DNA of 64,000 nt from Vicia villosa. Lineage: Eukaryota; Streptophyta; Magnoliopsida; Fabales; Fabaceae. The translations under genes were made by a program, and so were the position numbers. The notes under the pieces were generated by a model. It was given only the letters and a program-made list of their open reading frames with translations, was not told the DNA's origin and searched no databases. The stretch is taken from NCBI RefSeq assembly GCF_029867415.1, contig NW_026704997.1, positions 558,001-622,000 on the forward strand, given 5' to 3'. Positions within the stretch are counted from its first letter, which is position 1, and every line of letters starts with the position of its first letter. Positions 11,238-23,911 of this stretch are shown here, piece after piece.

Positions 11238-11555
11238 ATTAGATGTTTATATGTGGAACACATATCAACTTATATGATTGTATTTGTTAATTTTATTTAG
11301 AAAACTAGTTTAAATATATTAATATAAATATTCAGCAAAATTACATATTCAAAACTAAATGTCTATACGTGGGACACAAATTTTACATGATTATATTTGT
11401 TAATTTTTTTTAAATATGATGTTTAAAATATATTTATATAAATATTCGAATAATAAAATATACACATAATATGTGAGACAAATATCAATTTTACATGATT
11501 TTATTTGTTAATTTTATTTAAATAAGCAATTTAAAATATATTATTTATACACGCT
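11238..11555. repeat. About 105-bp tandem repeat, three diverged copies
   Basis: The phrases GTGGAACACA, GTGGGACACA and GTGAGACAAA, each followed by TTGTTAATTTT and AATATATT, recur with a period of about 105-115 bp. The copies are well diverged. Confidence 0.7.
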
Positions 11556-12022
11556 TTGCATGACATAAAAAAATAGTTAATATAGTTAATAGTTGATAAG
11601 TTAGTTGTAGCTTGTAATAGATGTTGACCATTAATAGTTTATAACTTATAACTTTAATGGATAACTGACTGCTAATAAATTAATGGTGAATTCTTATTTA
11701 CCCAACTCAAAAAGTTGGGTAAGGTTACCTCCTATGTAAAATGTTTTGAAAATAACAAATAATTATAATATTTCATAAATAATTAAATGTGTTAAGATTA
11801 GATGGCATCATGTGATTGGTAGAATGTACACTACCCAATTTTTATGATGGGTAGAGAAGTTGTCCCCTAAATTAATTGAAGTGTTTGATAATTAGTATTT
11901 TACTAGCTGATAAAAATAAAACGACATGAAATAGCATTCTTAATTAATAACTTAACAATTTATTATCTTTTATATATTAACATTAAATTAATTTTATATT
12001 GATAAAATTAAATGTAACGATA

Positions 12023-12730
<708 letters not shown>

Positions 12731-12961
12731 TGTTAGGACTCAAAGAGTATTATAATTTTTGTGTATTTCTTTCATCACGAAAAATGTGGAATATATAGTT
12801 ACAACTCACTATACAAAATATGAAATATTCTAATTTAAGGAAAATAAATATTCCTAATTGTAATATACACACTTTGTCACCTAATCAGATCCATATGATT
12901 AGCTACAACATCTATTATTAATTATAAATATTTTAATGATACTGTACAACTCATGCTTACA
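12731..12961 (-). repeat. 3' LTR of a copia element (copia B)
   Basis: 231 bp, beginning TGTTAGGACT and ending CTTACA on the + strand, so it has TG...CA ends. It abuts a minus-strand polypurine tract (AAGGGGAG, 12962-12969). A TATA-like stretch (TATATATTCC on the minus strand) lies inside. Its placement matches the coding remnants that follow on the same strand. Confidence 0.75.
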
Positions 12962-13922
12962 CTCCCCTTCAAATTAGATCATAGATATCCATACCTAACT
13001 TGTCAATAGCACCATGAAAGACCTTTGTTGAAACAACTTTTGTGAGCACATCAGCTAGTTGGCTTTTAGATTTGACAAATGAAAACTGTACAATCTTTTG
13101 ATTGACATTCTCTTTTTATGAAGTGACGATCAACTTCGACGTGTTTGGTGCAATCATGTTGTAATGGGTTTTGCGCAATTTTAACGGCTGCTTAGTTGTC
13201 ACAATAAAGATTCTAAGGTTCTTCATACTTGATTCCCAAGTCTTTTAGAACATTTTTAATCCACAACAGTTCACACATACCATCGACCATACCTCGAAAT
13301 TAAGCTTTTGCACTTGATCGTGCCACAACCTTTTGCTTCTTGCTTCTCTTAGTGACAGGGTTACCCTCCATAAATGTAAAATATCTGGATGTATCTAGTT
13401 GTTTGATCACCTGACCAATCAAAATTTGTTTAACTTTCAATTTTGAGCACAATAATCCTTTACGTGGAGCATTCTTCAAATTTCCTAGAATTTAATAAAC
13501 ATCATTCATATGCTCTTCACTTGGTGAATGCATACAACACTTACATCGTAAGCTATATCAGGTCGTATGTGTGTGCCAAATAGATTATTCTCTCGACCAG
13601 CCGCTGATAACAATCCTTATCTGTGGGGACATGGTGTGGGAAGATTCCAAGCTTATGATTCGTTTCTATAGGTGTTTATGTTGGTTTACAAGCAAGCATG
13701 CAAGTCTCGGTTAAAAGAACTATCACATATTTTTCGTTGTAAGGGAACAATCCTTCCTTTCAATCTTGCAACATCAATTCCCAAAAAATATTTAAGTAAT
13801 CCCAAGCTCTTCATTTCAAATTCAGCAGCCAAATATTCTTGTAATACTTTTATTTCACAAGGTTCATCCCCTGTAACAATCATATCATAAACATATACAT
13901 ATGGTTGGAGAAGTGAGTGCAT
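12962..13922 (-). pseudogene. Copia RT end and RNase H (copia B)
   Basis: At 13686-13922 the frame reads YVYDMIVTGDEPCEIKVLQ and LKYFLGIDVAR, the end of a copia reverse transcriptase in which the second catalytic Asp of the YVDD box has become Tyr. RNase H follows, broken by stops; the phrase AAVKIAQNPLQHDCTKHVEV at about 13115-13190 is the conserved RNase H tail. The 5' parts of the element are absent, and a different element of opposite polarity begins to the right. Confidence 0.8.
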
Positions 13923-14249
13923 GATGTCTTACCATGTGCTATGACATCTTGCCTGATTTATGAGGCTTTTGTTTTCTTCTGCTGCATATACCTCTGATTT
14001 ATGAACTTGAATAGTTCATATTTGGGTCTCCCTTTGAGGGAGGGAGAGTATTAGTTCCATATGACAGGGGGAGTAATGGACATGTATGTCTGTACAAGCT
14101 CCAAAAACTGTTTTGATGAATCATACCTATTGTCTGAACATCTGACTTCCAGAGCTTTGAAGAAAAAGTTTGTGTAATCGTTGTGCATCTCTTATATATA
14201 TTTGCAGTTTGATGTAAATTTACATGCTATCATGTCGATTTGGTCTCCT

Positions 14250-14600
14250 TTTCCACTGCTCAAGAAATGTGAGACTATTTGAAGCGTATTTACAATCAAG
14301 ATAATGCGGCCAAGCATTTTTAGTTGGAGTTAAAGATAGCTAATTACAAAGCAATGTACCTTGTCTGTTCAAGAATACTATTATGATTTTTTTGAATCTG
14401 TGGACATAACACTCTTCTATTATACATGCTGATGTTCCTAAAACTTCTCTCACGGCTATCCAAGAGGTCTACAAAACACGTGTGCATGGTCAATTTCTCA
14501 TGAATATTTACTCATAATTTGAGGTTGTCAGAGGAGCTTTGCTGAATAGGTATCCTGGTTCTCTAAGTACTTGTGCATCTAATGGTGGTGTTCTATAACC
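14250..14600 (+). pseudogene. Copia gag fragment
   Basis: Translation gives copia gag phrases including YLKRIYNQDNAAKHF, ADVPKTSLTAIQEVYKTR and FEVVRGALLNRYPG, with stops between them. It lies upstream of protease and integrase remnants on the same strand. Confidence 0.75.
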
Positions 14601-14639
14601 AGAAATGATTCAATGAATGGTACTATTTGTTCCATGGTT

Positions 14640-15740
14640 TTGGGATTAGCATAATTTTGCTAAAACATGGTTCTTAACTGATGTTGAGCAAGATGTTGAA
14701 ACATCTTGACCTAGTGTCATAACAGGTTCAACTGTTATGTGTTTTGACAGATGTTCTGCCAGATGTTGTGACATCCTACACCGGAACATCTTGACAGTTC
14801 AGACTAGTTTTTAATCCTTGAAAGATTTTATTGAAAAATATGAGAATCTAAAAGATTCAAATACTCATTACAGGCGTAGGAAATCAAGAAATTTTTAGGA
14901 CAAATGATATTTGTTTTAGTTTCTCAAAAGGATCTTTTAGTTTTTTTAGAAAACTAAGAATTGATTTGATTTGTTCCTATTTTGTGTAAAAATCTTGCAG
15001 CTTTTCAGAAAGGAGAAGATTGGATTTATTTCAGAGTCCAAGCCCATATTGTAAGAGTATATAAATAAGGACTTACTTAACCTAGTTTTACAAGCATTCA
15101 CAAATAGAAACTGTGTGTGCAAAATAAGGGTTGGTGTTTTGGGAGTCCTTTAAGGTTTTTGTGTGTTCTTTCTTTGTGTCACATGTGTATCTTCTGATAC
15201 ATTGAGGTGCACGTGTGTTCTCACTCTTGAAGCTTTTAAGAAAAAGAGTTGAATATTGTTCTTGATCAAAGCTTTTAAGCAATATCAAGTATTGTTCCTA
15301 GTTGAGGTTCTTGACTAAGTATTGTTTATTTGAAAGTGTAATCTTTTTATTTGGTTACTCTGGTCACAAGTTGTGTGACTGCTTTTATCACTGCGGTGAT
15401 TGAAAGTAGGATGTCGATTTCTCATATCTAGATGTTGATTTCTAAGTAGAAGTTGCAATGGGTAGTGATTAGGAGATAAGTTGTAAACTGGGACTGTTTA
15501 ACCTTTGAACTAGTACTACTAATAGTATATTTTCTTCTTGGCTTGGTAGCCTTCTGATTAGATGTTGTTGCACTAAACTGGGTTAACAATTACTTCTGTT
15601 ATTTATCATTATGCAGTTTATTTCTGTTTTGATATTTGTGTTTCAAGCCAGCTGATGTTATAACATTTGTATTGACATTTCATGTTGTTAGGACACCTGT
15701 CTTGACATCTGTTTGTAAGTTCCAGAATTTTAGGTGTTTA
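14640..15740 (+). repeat. SIRE-like LTR (copy 1), + orientation
   Basis: Its right half (15480-15600) is the reverse complement of 44320-44420 and of 60060-60140, sharing the phrases ACTAATAGTA, TGGCTTGGTAGCC and AACTGGGTTAAC. A TATA box (GTATATAAATAAGG) lies at about 15055-15068. Both edges are uncertain. Confidence 0.6.
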
Positions 15741-15753
15741 TGCTCTTTCAACC

Positions 15754-16050
15754 TTGGGAATTCAGGGTAAGTCTTCTAATGTTTCTCAAATGTGCTTTCT
15801 TGATTTTGATGCATCCAATCACATGACAGATTCCTCTGAATACTTTCATAATTTACATTCTTATAATGGTAATCAGCAAATTCAAATTGCTGATGGCAAT
15901 AAACTCTCTATCGGTGATGCTGGTGACATAAACTCTAACTTTTGTTACGGTCTAGTATCACCTGGACTTGCTTCCAACTTATTGTCGGTTGGTCAATTGG
16001 TGGATAACAATTGTAATATTAATTTTTCTTATGTTGGTGGTCTTGTGTAG
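15754..16050 (+). pseudogene. Copia protease / GAG-pre-integrase fragment
   Basis: Contains FLDFDASNHMTDSSEYF, where copia proteases read LDSGASxHMT, so the D-S-G triad is damaged (D-F-D). It ends with SPGLASNLLSVGQLV, the usual junction into GAG-pre-integrase. A stop at 16048-16050 interrupts the frame. Confidence 0.8.
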
Positions 16051-16079
16051 GAGCAGGTGCCAGAGATGGTGATTGAAAA

Positions 16080-17002
16080 GGGGCCTAAAGTGGGAAGATC
16101 ATTTCCGCTCCAGTTTAGTTCTAGTCACTTATCTTTTTCTTGTAATAATATTTTGAACTCTTATGAGGATTGGAATAGAAAATTGGGCCATCTAAATTCT
16201 TTTATTTTGTCTCATCTGTTTTGTTAGGAAATAAACATGTTTGTATTGCTTCTATTTTATGTTCTATTTGCAAATTGACTAAAAGTAAAACGCTTCCTTT
16301 TCCGTTAGGTGCTCAGTGTGCCTCCACTTGTTTTGAGATGATTCATAGTGATGTGTGGGGAATGTCTCCTGCAGCATCTCATGATCACTATAAATATTTT
16401 TTCATATTTGTTGATGACTACAGTCGTTTTACTTGGATATATTTTCTCTGATCTAAGTCTGAAGTGTTTTTTATGTTTTAGAAGTTTTTGACATATGTTG
16501 AAACTCAATTCCAAGCAAGTGTTAGAATTTTTTGATCTGACTCTAGAGGTGAGTGTATGTCTCATGAGTTGCAGGAGTACCTTCAACAAAAAGGGATCTT
16601 GTCCCAATACCCCCCCCCCCCAACAAAACGAAATGGCAGAGTAAAAGAATCGTCATTTGCTTGATGTAACATGCACATTACTTCTTCAAGCTTATGTGCC
16701 ATCCCTATTTTGAGTAGAAGCTTTTTCCACATCCATATTCTTGATCAATTGTATTTCTTCCACGGTTATTGATTTTGATTCTCCCTTCTTCCGTCTTTTT
16801 AAAACTCAGCCTGCTTATAGTGATTTACATCCTTTTGAACGAAATAAGCTTGGAACAGTCTATTCAATGTGAATTTATGGGGTGTAGCAACTCATAAGGG
16901 TTTTGTGTGTTATAATATTTCTAATCACCGCTTTCAAGTTTCTAGGAATTTTACATTTTTATATAATCAATATATGTTTCATTCTCTTTCTCCTGCCACA
17001 AA

Positions 17003-17052
<50 letters not shown>

Positions 17053-17060
17053 TTCCTAAA
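16080..17060 (+). pseudogene. Copia integrase fragment
   Basis: CSICKLTKSKTLPF is the zinc-binding tail, and MIHSDVWGMSP carries the first catalytic Asp. FVDDYSRFTWIYFL has the second conserved segment, SDSRGE the third region, and KNRHLLDVT follows the catalytic Glu. Several stops and a poly-C run of 12 (16610-16621) break the frame. GVATHKGFVCYNISNHRF at about 16880-16935 is the integrase tail just before the En/Spm insertion. Confidence 0.8.
17005..17051. repeat. (AT)n microsatellite inside copia C
   Basis: About 47 bp of pure AT dinucleotides within the integrase-to-polymerase linker. Confidence 0.95.
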
Positions 17061-17167
17061 TTTTCTTTTATCACTAATACAAATAACGCTTGTAATGTCG
17101 GTCGCAAAATGCGTTTAACCTCGACTACCCGGGCGAGGTAACGAAGGGCGACATGAAAAGCTAGAAC

Positions 17168-17545
17168 TTAACACCTCGGTGTTTGAAACACTGAGACTAA
17201 AGTGTTAAAAAGTTCATGGGTTCCATCCCAAGGAATTGCATATTTTAATTTTCTTAATTTTGTTGCGCGCGTCATATACCTTTCGTGGTAAAATGGGGCC
17301 AAATTACAATCTTTGGTGTTCCCTTTCTCCATCAACTTGTCTTGTAAGTAATTTTTTATTTCGTGTCCTGGCGAATCGCGAGTAAGAGCAATCTTTGCAG
17401 CATCTAAGATACAATACTTGTTTAGAAGCTTCCTTTTAGCACATAACTCATGGATGTGCCTGCAAGGGAAAATATTTATGTTAAAGTACAAGAAAGTATG
17501 AATATAAATAGAAATCAACATAGAAATTATATTTACGAGCACCAC
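17168..17545 (-). pseudogene. Open frame in En/Spm element, unknown
   Basis: A 125-codon frame with a hydrophobic, low-complexity N-terminus and a charged remainder (ATKLRKLKYAIPWDGTHEL). I cannot assign a domain. It lies downstream of the TNP1-like pieces on the same strand and may be a terminal exon or chance. Confidence 0.3.
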
Positions 17546-18109
17546 AATTGTAATACGGAATTATCTAGCCACTCATCCCCTTTTAAAAATTCATGTATAG
17601 AGAGCTTAGAAAGTACAAATAACTGCTCTGGATTATGACTTAATTGAATACCCAAGATTAGATCTTCATTAATAATCGCCATCATCATCTTTAGTCTCTG
17701 AAGGCTATTTTGATTTGATGGTGAGGGTTCAACACTTCCCTAGTTGGCAGAAAAACTATGTGTCACCCTTGTATCACCCGTAACTTTCTCAACCACATCC
17801 TCTCGAATTTCCTATTGATTTGAATTTCTGTGGCTAAATATACCCAACAAACTCAATTTCTCCATCATAAAAACAATATAAATACAATCCAAAATTGAAA
17901 TACGCAGATAATAATAAGAACAACATACACTTATACCTCAAGAACATCGTGTGTACTTCTCCTCATTCATCCTCTCTCGTTCCTCTTGCTCCTTCGGGAA
18001 ACTCTCGCACCGTTCACAACAATTTCTCCCTTTCCTCCTCAAAGATCTTCTCTTGCATTATGTACAATAGCTTCTCCATCTCCTCCTCCAAGTACCTATC
18101 CTGATCCTC

Positions 18110-18611
18110 CTTCCACTTCTCCATTTATTTCCCCAACTCAACAGCAAGAATCTATTTAACCTCTCTCTTATTAATTTTTTATCTAGATGATTGAGAGGGT
18201 CCAAAATGTACCTTGAAGCCAACGCCTCTAACAAGACCGCAGACACGCCTAGGATGCTCCTATGTTTCAATCGCTTCTACCAAGATGTCATGATGACCAT
18301 GTGAAGTGAAGAGGTCGGCCTTGTTTTGTTCAACAAGATCATCCTACAACTCATGGAATTTTATCTTTACCAAATTTATTTAACTAAAATAAATGTTGAA
18401 AAAAGTATCTACTTACAATCCTTTAAGCCACTTCGCGCGTAGCATATGATGTGTACTCACCGTCTTTTCTTTTGTGTGCCCTCTTCCACTTATCGTGTCG
18501 TGATGGTGGAGATGGAATGCGATCAAGACTTATAGAACCTCCCTGTTCTTCCTCCATTTGTTTTCTTTTTTCTTCAATCAAAATTTTTAAAGTCTTTGAT
18601 ATCCTCCACAA
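18110..18611 (-). pseudogene. En/Spm TNP1-like (Ptta family) protein, central part
   Basis: Reads LIEEKRKQMEEEQGG and then RHDKWKRAHKRKDGEYTS, the W-x-x-A-H-x-R-x-D-G signature of plant Ptta/En/Spm proteins, followed across frame breaks by HGHHDILVEAIET and EHPRRVCGL, which continue the same family pattern. The protein is thought to bind transposon ends. Stops make it nonfunctional. A gypsy solo LTR separates it from its N-terminal part. Confidence 0.75.
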
Positions 18612-18690
18612 GACGGCCTATGTGGATAGATATTTCTAACTCGATTTTTCTTTCCTTTTTAACTCTTTTCCAAGAACTTGGGAGTGTTTT

Positions 18691-19884
18691 TGTAACACCC
18701 TTCTAAACCCCGCGGCAATTAATAGAATAATCAGAGTAAAAACATAAACACAAGGGGTTTTAAACACAAAACATACTTAAAACATCACCAAATCCGATGC
18801 ACCGCATCGTCTCACCATAACTCACCATTATCATCACCGATAAAGTATGCACATGTTTGCAAAATCATTCAATTAGTTACACATGCATCATGATAAGCAT
18901 ACAATAACCATAATTCATCTATCATCACACCGAAACATTGTCATATTCACAGAATCACACATATGCACAATATTTCATTTCACAAAGCAATTAAATTAAT
19001 TTTTAAAATTTAGTCGGGCCACTGCCCATCCCACCAATTCATCATATAAAATGTTTAATTTGCTTTATAACGCCCAAAACGGCACTAAGAATGGATATAC
19101 GGATCAAAAGTTATGATTTTTCAAAGTTCAGGAAATTTCTGCACAGCAGGGTCCGCTCGGCGACCCACCAGCGGCCTATGGCAGTAGCGAACTACGTTGT
19201 GACCTCCACTTATTAGACTGGCTCCGCTTAGCGAGCCTTTTATTTATTTTTAAGACGAACAACATCCGCTTAGCGAGCCAGGGGCCCCTTAGCGGACGTG
19301 CGATTCTGCAGATTCTCAGGTCTGTGACAGACATGCGATTTCAAACATCCACCACTACAAACCGTTTCTAAACATCATTTACAGGTATGAAATCATCACA
19401 AACATCATCATACATCATCAAACATCAATAAAATACATTTATCAATCAACAATTCATGCAATCTCATCAATTTCCCTAAATCTAACAATCCCGATCCCAA
19501 TATACTCAATTGAATCGAATCATATCTTAATCCATTCTATCACCTATAATCGCATAATAGAAATTAACCGAAAGAGTCCCCCCTTACCTTGGTTAAAGAT
19601 TCTTGAAACTCTTCTTCTTCCTTTCTCCTCTTTCACGTATCTTCTCTATCTCAGACCTTTTGCTCCTTTTTGCTTCTACTTTTCTCTTTTTCACAATTAC
19701 TCTATGTTATGAAAAATAGAATATAACTTTAGTAAAAGGCCTAACCATCACACCCCCTCTTTACTAACCACATCAAGCCCAATTATTTCCTTCACAATTT
19801 CTCAATAATCCCATTAATTAATTAATCCCAATAATTAACTTAAATCTCAATTAAATTAAAATTGAAAAAATATGGGGTGTTACA
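18691..19884 (-). mobile_element. Solo LTR of a Tekay-like gypsy element
   Basis: 1,194 bp with ends TGTAACACCC and GGGTGTTACA. It is flanked by GTTTT (18686-18690) and GTTTC (19885-19889), an almost perfect 5-bp target duplication. No internal coding region is present, so it is a solo LTR. The motif GCTTAGCGAGCC occurs twice between 19220 and 19280. Orientation is inferred by comparing shared phrases with the oriented LTR at 40975-42978. Confidence 0.85.
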
Positions 19885-20106
19885 GTTTCGAGACTCTATA
19901 AATTCCTCCTAAGTAGCTCTATAATAAATGAATATACCTCGTATGAAGGACGTCCTTTATTTTCTTCACTTTAAATATAATTATGGGTGAGTTGTATCTT
20001 AAACCCCCTCCAACACTCACCACAATAAGAAAGCATTTTCTTTTTCACGTACTTATCATTTGGAGTAAAATTGAACACATCCTATATTTACACAATAGAG
20101 ATGTTA

Positions 20107-20454
20107 TTAGTATTGCACAAGAAATATACTTGTGAAACAAATGACTGAATACAAAAATAAATGGGTCCATATGTCGTCTTTCAATTCTTCATCAACAACA
20201 TGCAAACTATCTATCAAAATACTCACTTTAATTCTACCTTGTAAGACAATGTAACCCAAGAAATCATCAACATGTTCACCAAATGCCCTTTCAATTCGGG
20301 CATTAACTCTAACAAGGTATCGAATACTAGTTTCGTTGACTTTTTTCACCTTTGTATACATCGTGGCACCTCTAGTTTTTCTTTTACGTGTATTATTAGA
20401 GTTTGCAGCAGATGTTGTATGGGAGGTGCTAGTCGAATCGGCCATGACTATCAA
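20107..20454 (-). pseudogene. En/Spm TNP1-like protein, N-terminal part
   Basis: Reads RKRKTRGATMYTKVKKV and later FLGYIVLQGRIKVSIL and VVDEELKDDIW, which follow the RG-x-T...G...V-x-x-ELKDxIW pattern of plant Ptta/En/Spm proteins. A Ser/Thr-rich leader precedes it. It continues past the solo LTR into 18611. Confidence 0.7.
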
Positions 20455-21059
20455 GATGAATCAAACAGTAACGTTTTAGTCTAACGAAGAAACCATAAAC
20501 AAAATGATCAAGAGACTATTTCACCAAAAAGCTAACGTTGATGAATATACAAAATAACGCTTCAGTGAAGAATAAACATACTTGCGAAAATGACGTTTGA
20601 TGAATATCTTTTGGAAGAGTTTTGTTGAATATCAGCTTGAAAATCGCCTGGGTTTTTTGCGATATGACGAACTGACATTTGAGTGTTGATAGGTAAATGA
20701 AAAGTTAGAAACTAGATAGTACTCTGAAGTATTTCATGCAAAATAAGTGTCATGTCGGTTTTACACAAAAACTAATTATTAAAAATATGAAATATAAAAA
20801 AAAAACTTCTTAGCGCCATATTTTGGAAATTCAAAAGATTTACCACGTTGGTTATTTAATAAAATTGAGGGCTAAAGTATATCATATAAAATATTAAAAT
20901 AAGATTTTGAAACTAGTATTATAAAATTGTGAATGCAAAATATTTTACCTCTCAGTTGGGACAAATAAAAAAATAAAAAATAAAAAAACTTCATTGAAAA
21001 TGTGCCAAGTGAGAAATACTTACTAAACAATTGAAAAAAACATAAAATGTAGCAACTGG

Positions 21060-22340
21060 GTGTCGAAGCGAGATCCCTTATTGCTACCTTATCTCGGTTT
21101 TATTAAATATCTGAGTGCCAAAATGACATCTATTCGTACGAAACTCTATATAGCTGCTTCTAACAGGTGGTCTTTTCATCAAATGGATGTGAAAAATGTT
21201 TTTCTTCATAGTGACCTAACGAAAGATATTTATATGACTCTTCCTCAAGGTTTATTCTCGTCATCTAAGGGTGTGTGCAAGCTTAAACGCTCCTCATACG
21301 GTTTGAAACAAATGCCTAGAGCATGATATGAACAATTCAGCTCCACTTTACTTAGGCTCTCCTTTACTCAAAGTTGGTATGATTCTTCTCTATTTATTCA
21401 TGGAACGTCTTCTGGAGTTGTCTCATTTCTTATGTATATTGATGAAATGATTATTACCGGTTCTGATCATGCTTCGATTCAAATCCTTAAATAGAAGTTA
21501 CAAGCATCGTTTCATATGAAAGATCTTGATAATTTGCATTATTTTCTTGGTATTGAGGGTCATTTTACATCCAAGGGTATATTCCTCCATCAACACAAGT
21601 ATGCCACAAATTTAATTTATATGGTTGGTCTCCAATAGACTAATCTAGTGGATACTCCTCTTGAGGTTAATGTTAAATATCATCGTGATAAAGGTGATCT
21701 CTTGCATGACCCCTTATTGTATCGTCAACTCATGGGTAACCTTAATCACTTGACTATTACTCGCTCTGACATATCTTTTGTTATTCAACAAGTAAGTCAA
21801 TTCATGCACTTTTCTCGCCATCTTCACTTGGCAACAGTTTGTCTCATAATTCGCTACTTGAAGGGAAGCTCTCATCGTGGTTTATTCTTTCACACTGGGA
21901 TTGCTCCTAAATTGAGTGCTTATAGTGATGTCGATTGGGCAGTGTATCCTGATACTCGACGATTTGTTATTGGTTGGTGCATTTTTTTTATCTTATGGAA
22001 AAGTAAGAAACAAGCAAGAGTCTCTAAATCTTCTACTAAATCTGAGTATTGTGCCATGTTTTTGCTTGTTCTTAAATAACTTAGCTTTGTGGTCTTTTGG
22101 CTGAACTTGAATTTTCTCAAATGGAGCCAAACTTAATATTATGCTAACAATACAAGTGTCATCTAAATTATTGTGAATCCTGTTTTTTATAAACGCACCA
22201 AATATATTGAAGTTGATTGTCATTTAATTCGTGACGCGTATGATGACCGACTAATATCACTTCCTCATGTCAATACTCAGTTGCAGATATTCTTACCAAG
22301 GTTGTTCCGCGTTCACGTCATTAGTTTCTTGTTAGTTAAT
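21060..22340 (+). pseudogene. Copia reverse transcriptase and RNase H (copia C)
   Basis: SFHQMDVKNVFLHSDL holds the first RT Asp, and KRSSYGLKQMPRA is the conserved RT segment. The YVDD box (about 21435-21455) reads YIDEM, so the second Asp is Glu. YFLGIE closes RT at about 21540-21555, and YRQLMGNLNHLTITRSDISF begins the connection to RNase H. KSSTKSEYCAM at about 22030 is the RNase H E-A/S-EY segment. Stops and frameshifts occur throughout. Confidence 0.85.
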
Positions 22341-22365
22341 TGATGGTCATTGACCATCAGCATCA

Positions 22366-22555
22366 ATTTAGGGGGTGTGAATAAGAATTAATTTATTCCT
22401 AAAATAAAGAATTTATTCTTAAAATAAGGAAACAAATCAGAAATTGATTTGTTCTCATTAAATCTAATTATTTAGTGTAATTACTTTTATAGCTATGTAA
22501 TCTCTATATATACAAGAAATAACAATTAAAAATGCGTAAGTCGAGAATTATTGAC
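22366..22555 (+). repeat. Polypurine tract and 3' LTR of copia C
   Basis: AATTTAGGGGG at 22366-22375 is followed by TGTGAATAAGAATTAATTT at 22376. A TATA-like CTCTATATATACAAG lies about 130 bp in. The LTR end (possibly ATTGACA at about 22553) is not proven because no second copy was found. Confidence 0.55.
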
Positions 22556-22769
22556 AAGAATCTGCAACTTAGAATGCAGTGCATCTTGCCTTATTGGGAA
22601 TAGTTTATCCCCCTATAATATGAGTGTGTTTTAGTTTGCCCCCACCGTTGTCAAAGGCAGATTTTGATAATGATTTTTTTGAAAAAGCCGTTGCCAAAAG
22701 GTAGGGAGGAGAGAAAAGCAAAAATCGCTAACATTTCAGGGTGAATTACTATTAACCCCATAATTTATG

Positions 22770-23430
22770 TATGAAGTGGATAGTTTATCATAGCATAAGG
22801 AAGATTGAATTAGAGGTGAGTGTTGTAAAACACAAAGTCTTGTAGGTGAGTGTGTGGTATGATGTTTCTATATGATTTTTTGTGAAAGACCGTAGGATTT
22901 CTATCACTATCAGAATCTTGAAGATTGTGGAAGTTGTCAGGATTTTGAAATTTTTGGCTAGTTATAATAGGAGGTGTTTTTTGGTTAATCAGTAGTGGCA
23001 TTGGTAGAAGGGTGTCAAGAAAATGAAGGAAAGATATTTGTATTATCTAACGGTTGTTTGAGAATGTTGTTAGTTTGAGTGTGTGTGGCCAAGGAGAAAG
23101 GGAAAAGTGTCTTCATGGAAGATAACATTAATGGAGAGAAAGATTTCTCTATTTGATAAATCTATGATGATAGAACTTTTGGTGTCAATGCTGATATACC
23201 AAAAATCTCATTTTAGTATGGAGATCAAAATTTTTTTGTTCTTTTTTATAGAGCAGAGGAAAAATCAAGAGAAAGACTCTAAAGGTGAGATGTTGTTAAG
23301 AACCACTGATGGAAGTTTGTTTATAAGGTGCATAACATGTGTGACTGTAAATCCAGAAGCTCTTGGGTAAATGAATTTGAAAAATTAGATATCTTGTGAC
23401 ATGTCACTAGTGATCTTAATATTTGCAGCT
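22770..23430 (-). pseudogene. Copia integrase tail fragment (copia D)
   Basis: The minus strand reads THVMHLINKLPSVVLNNISP, an integrase C-terminal segment. After an internal deletion it reads DLSNREIFLSINVIFHEDTF, the standard end of the copia integrase linker, then a basic stretch ending in TRLCVL-like sequence. Multiple stops are present. Opposite orientation to copia C shows it is a separate insertion. Confidence 0.7.
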
Positions 23431-23911
23431 TTTGTTAGACTATTGTCTCTAAATTAAAATCCTAGTGGAAAGTCTGGCTTGAAATATCAATTGTCAAAGG
23501 TAACCTGACTTTATTAATTGGATATGAATTTATAGATACTTTTATCCCACCATTAATTTTAAGTCTCTAATCATCTCGGATGTTTTTATTTGCCCGATCA
23601 TTATGAGATAATCGGATTCCTTATGCATGATTGAATCTATTGTGGTTTTTTTCGTCCAAACTACGTTGAGACATTTACCATTTGGTTAAAGCAATATAGG
23701 GGCACATTAACAAAAATAAGTAGAAATTAGTTATTAACTAATATCTCATGATCCTTTCAACCGATCGTTTATACACAACCAGATTAGAGTCACACATAGG
23801 CGAAACCAGAAACCATAACAAAACAGATATCATAAACCAGAAAGTTAGATCCCAACATCTAATTTAACAACTAGTCATTATTAGTACTCATTATCATTCA
23901 TCTAAACCACA
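23431..23911. other. Intergenic DNA and GRP gene A 3' UTR
   Basis: Its right part must contain the 3' UTR of the minus-strand GRP gene A. I see no separate gene. Confidence 0.5.

Larger units (their letters stand above)
17072..20760 (-). mobile_element. En/Spm (CACTA) transposon remnant
   Basis: The left end begins CACTAATACAAATAACG at 17072, directly after the copia linker, followed by GC-richer subterminal DNA. Inside, the minus strand encodes parts of a plant En/Spm (Ptta/TNP1-like) protein at 20107-20454 and 18110-18611. A matching TAGTG right end was not found, so the right edge (about 20760, near a weak ATGTCGG similarity) is approximate. The copia reading frame resumes at about 21060. 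Confidence 0.6.
14050..22555 (+). mobile_element. Nested Ty1/copia element on + strand (copia C)
   Basis: Pieces of one copia coding order lie in sequence on the + strand: gag (14250-14600), protease (15754-16050), integrase (16080-17060), reverse transcriptase/RNase H (21060-22340), polypurine tract (22366-22375) and the start of a 3' LTR at 22376. Two foreign blocks separate them: a SIRE-like LTR at about 14640-15740 and an En/Spm element at 17072-20760. That all pieces derive from one element is inferred from order and strand. The 5' LTR is not identified. Confidence 0.65.
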
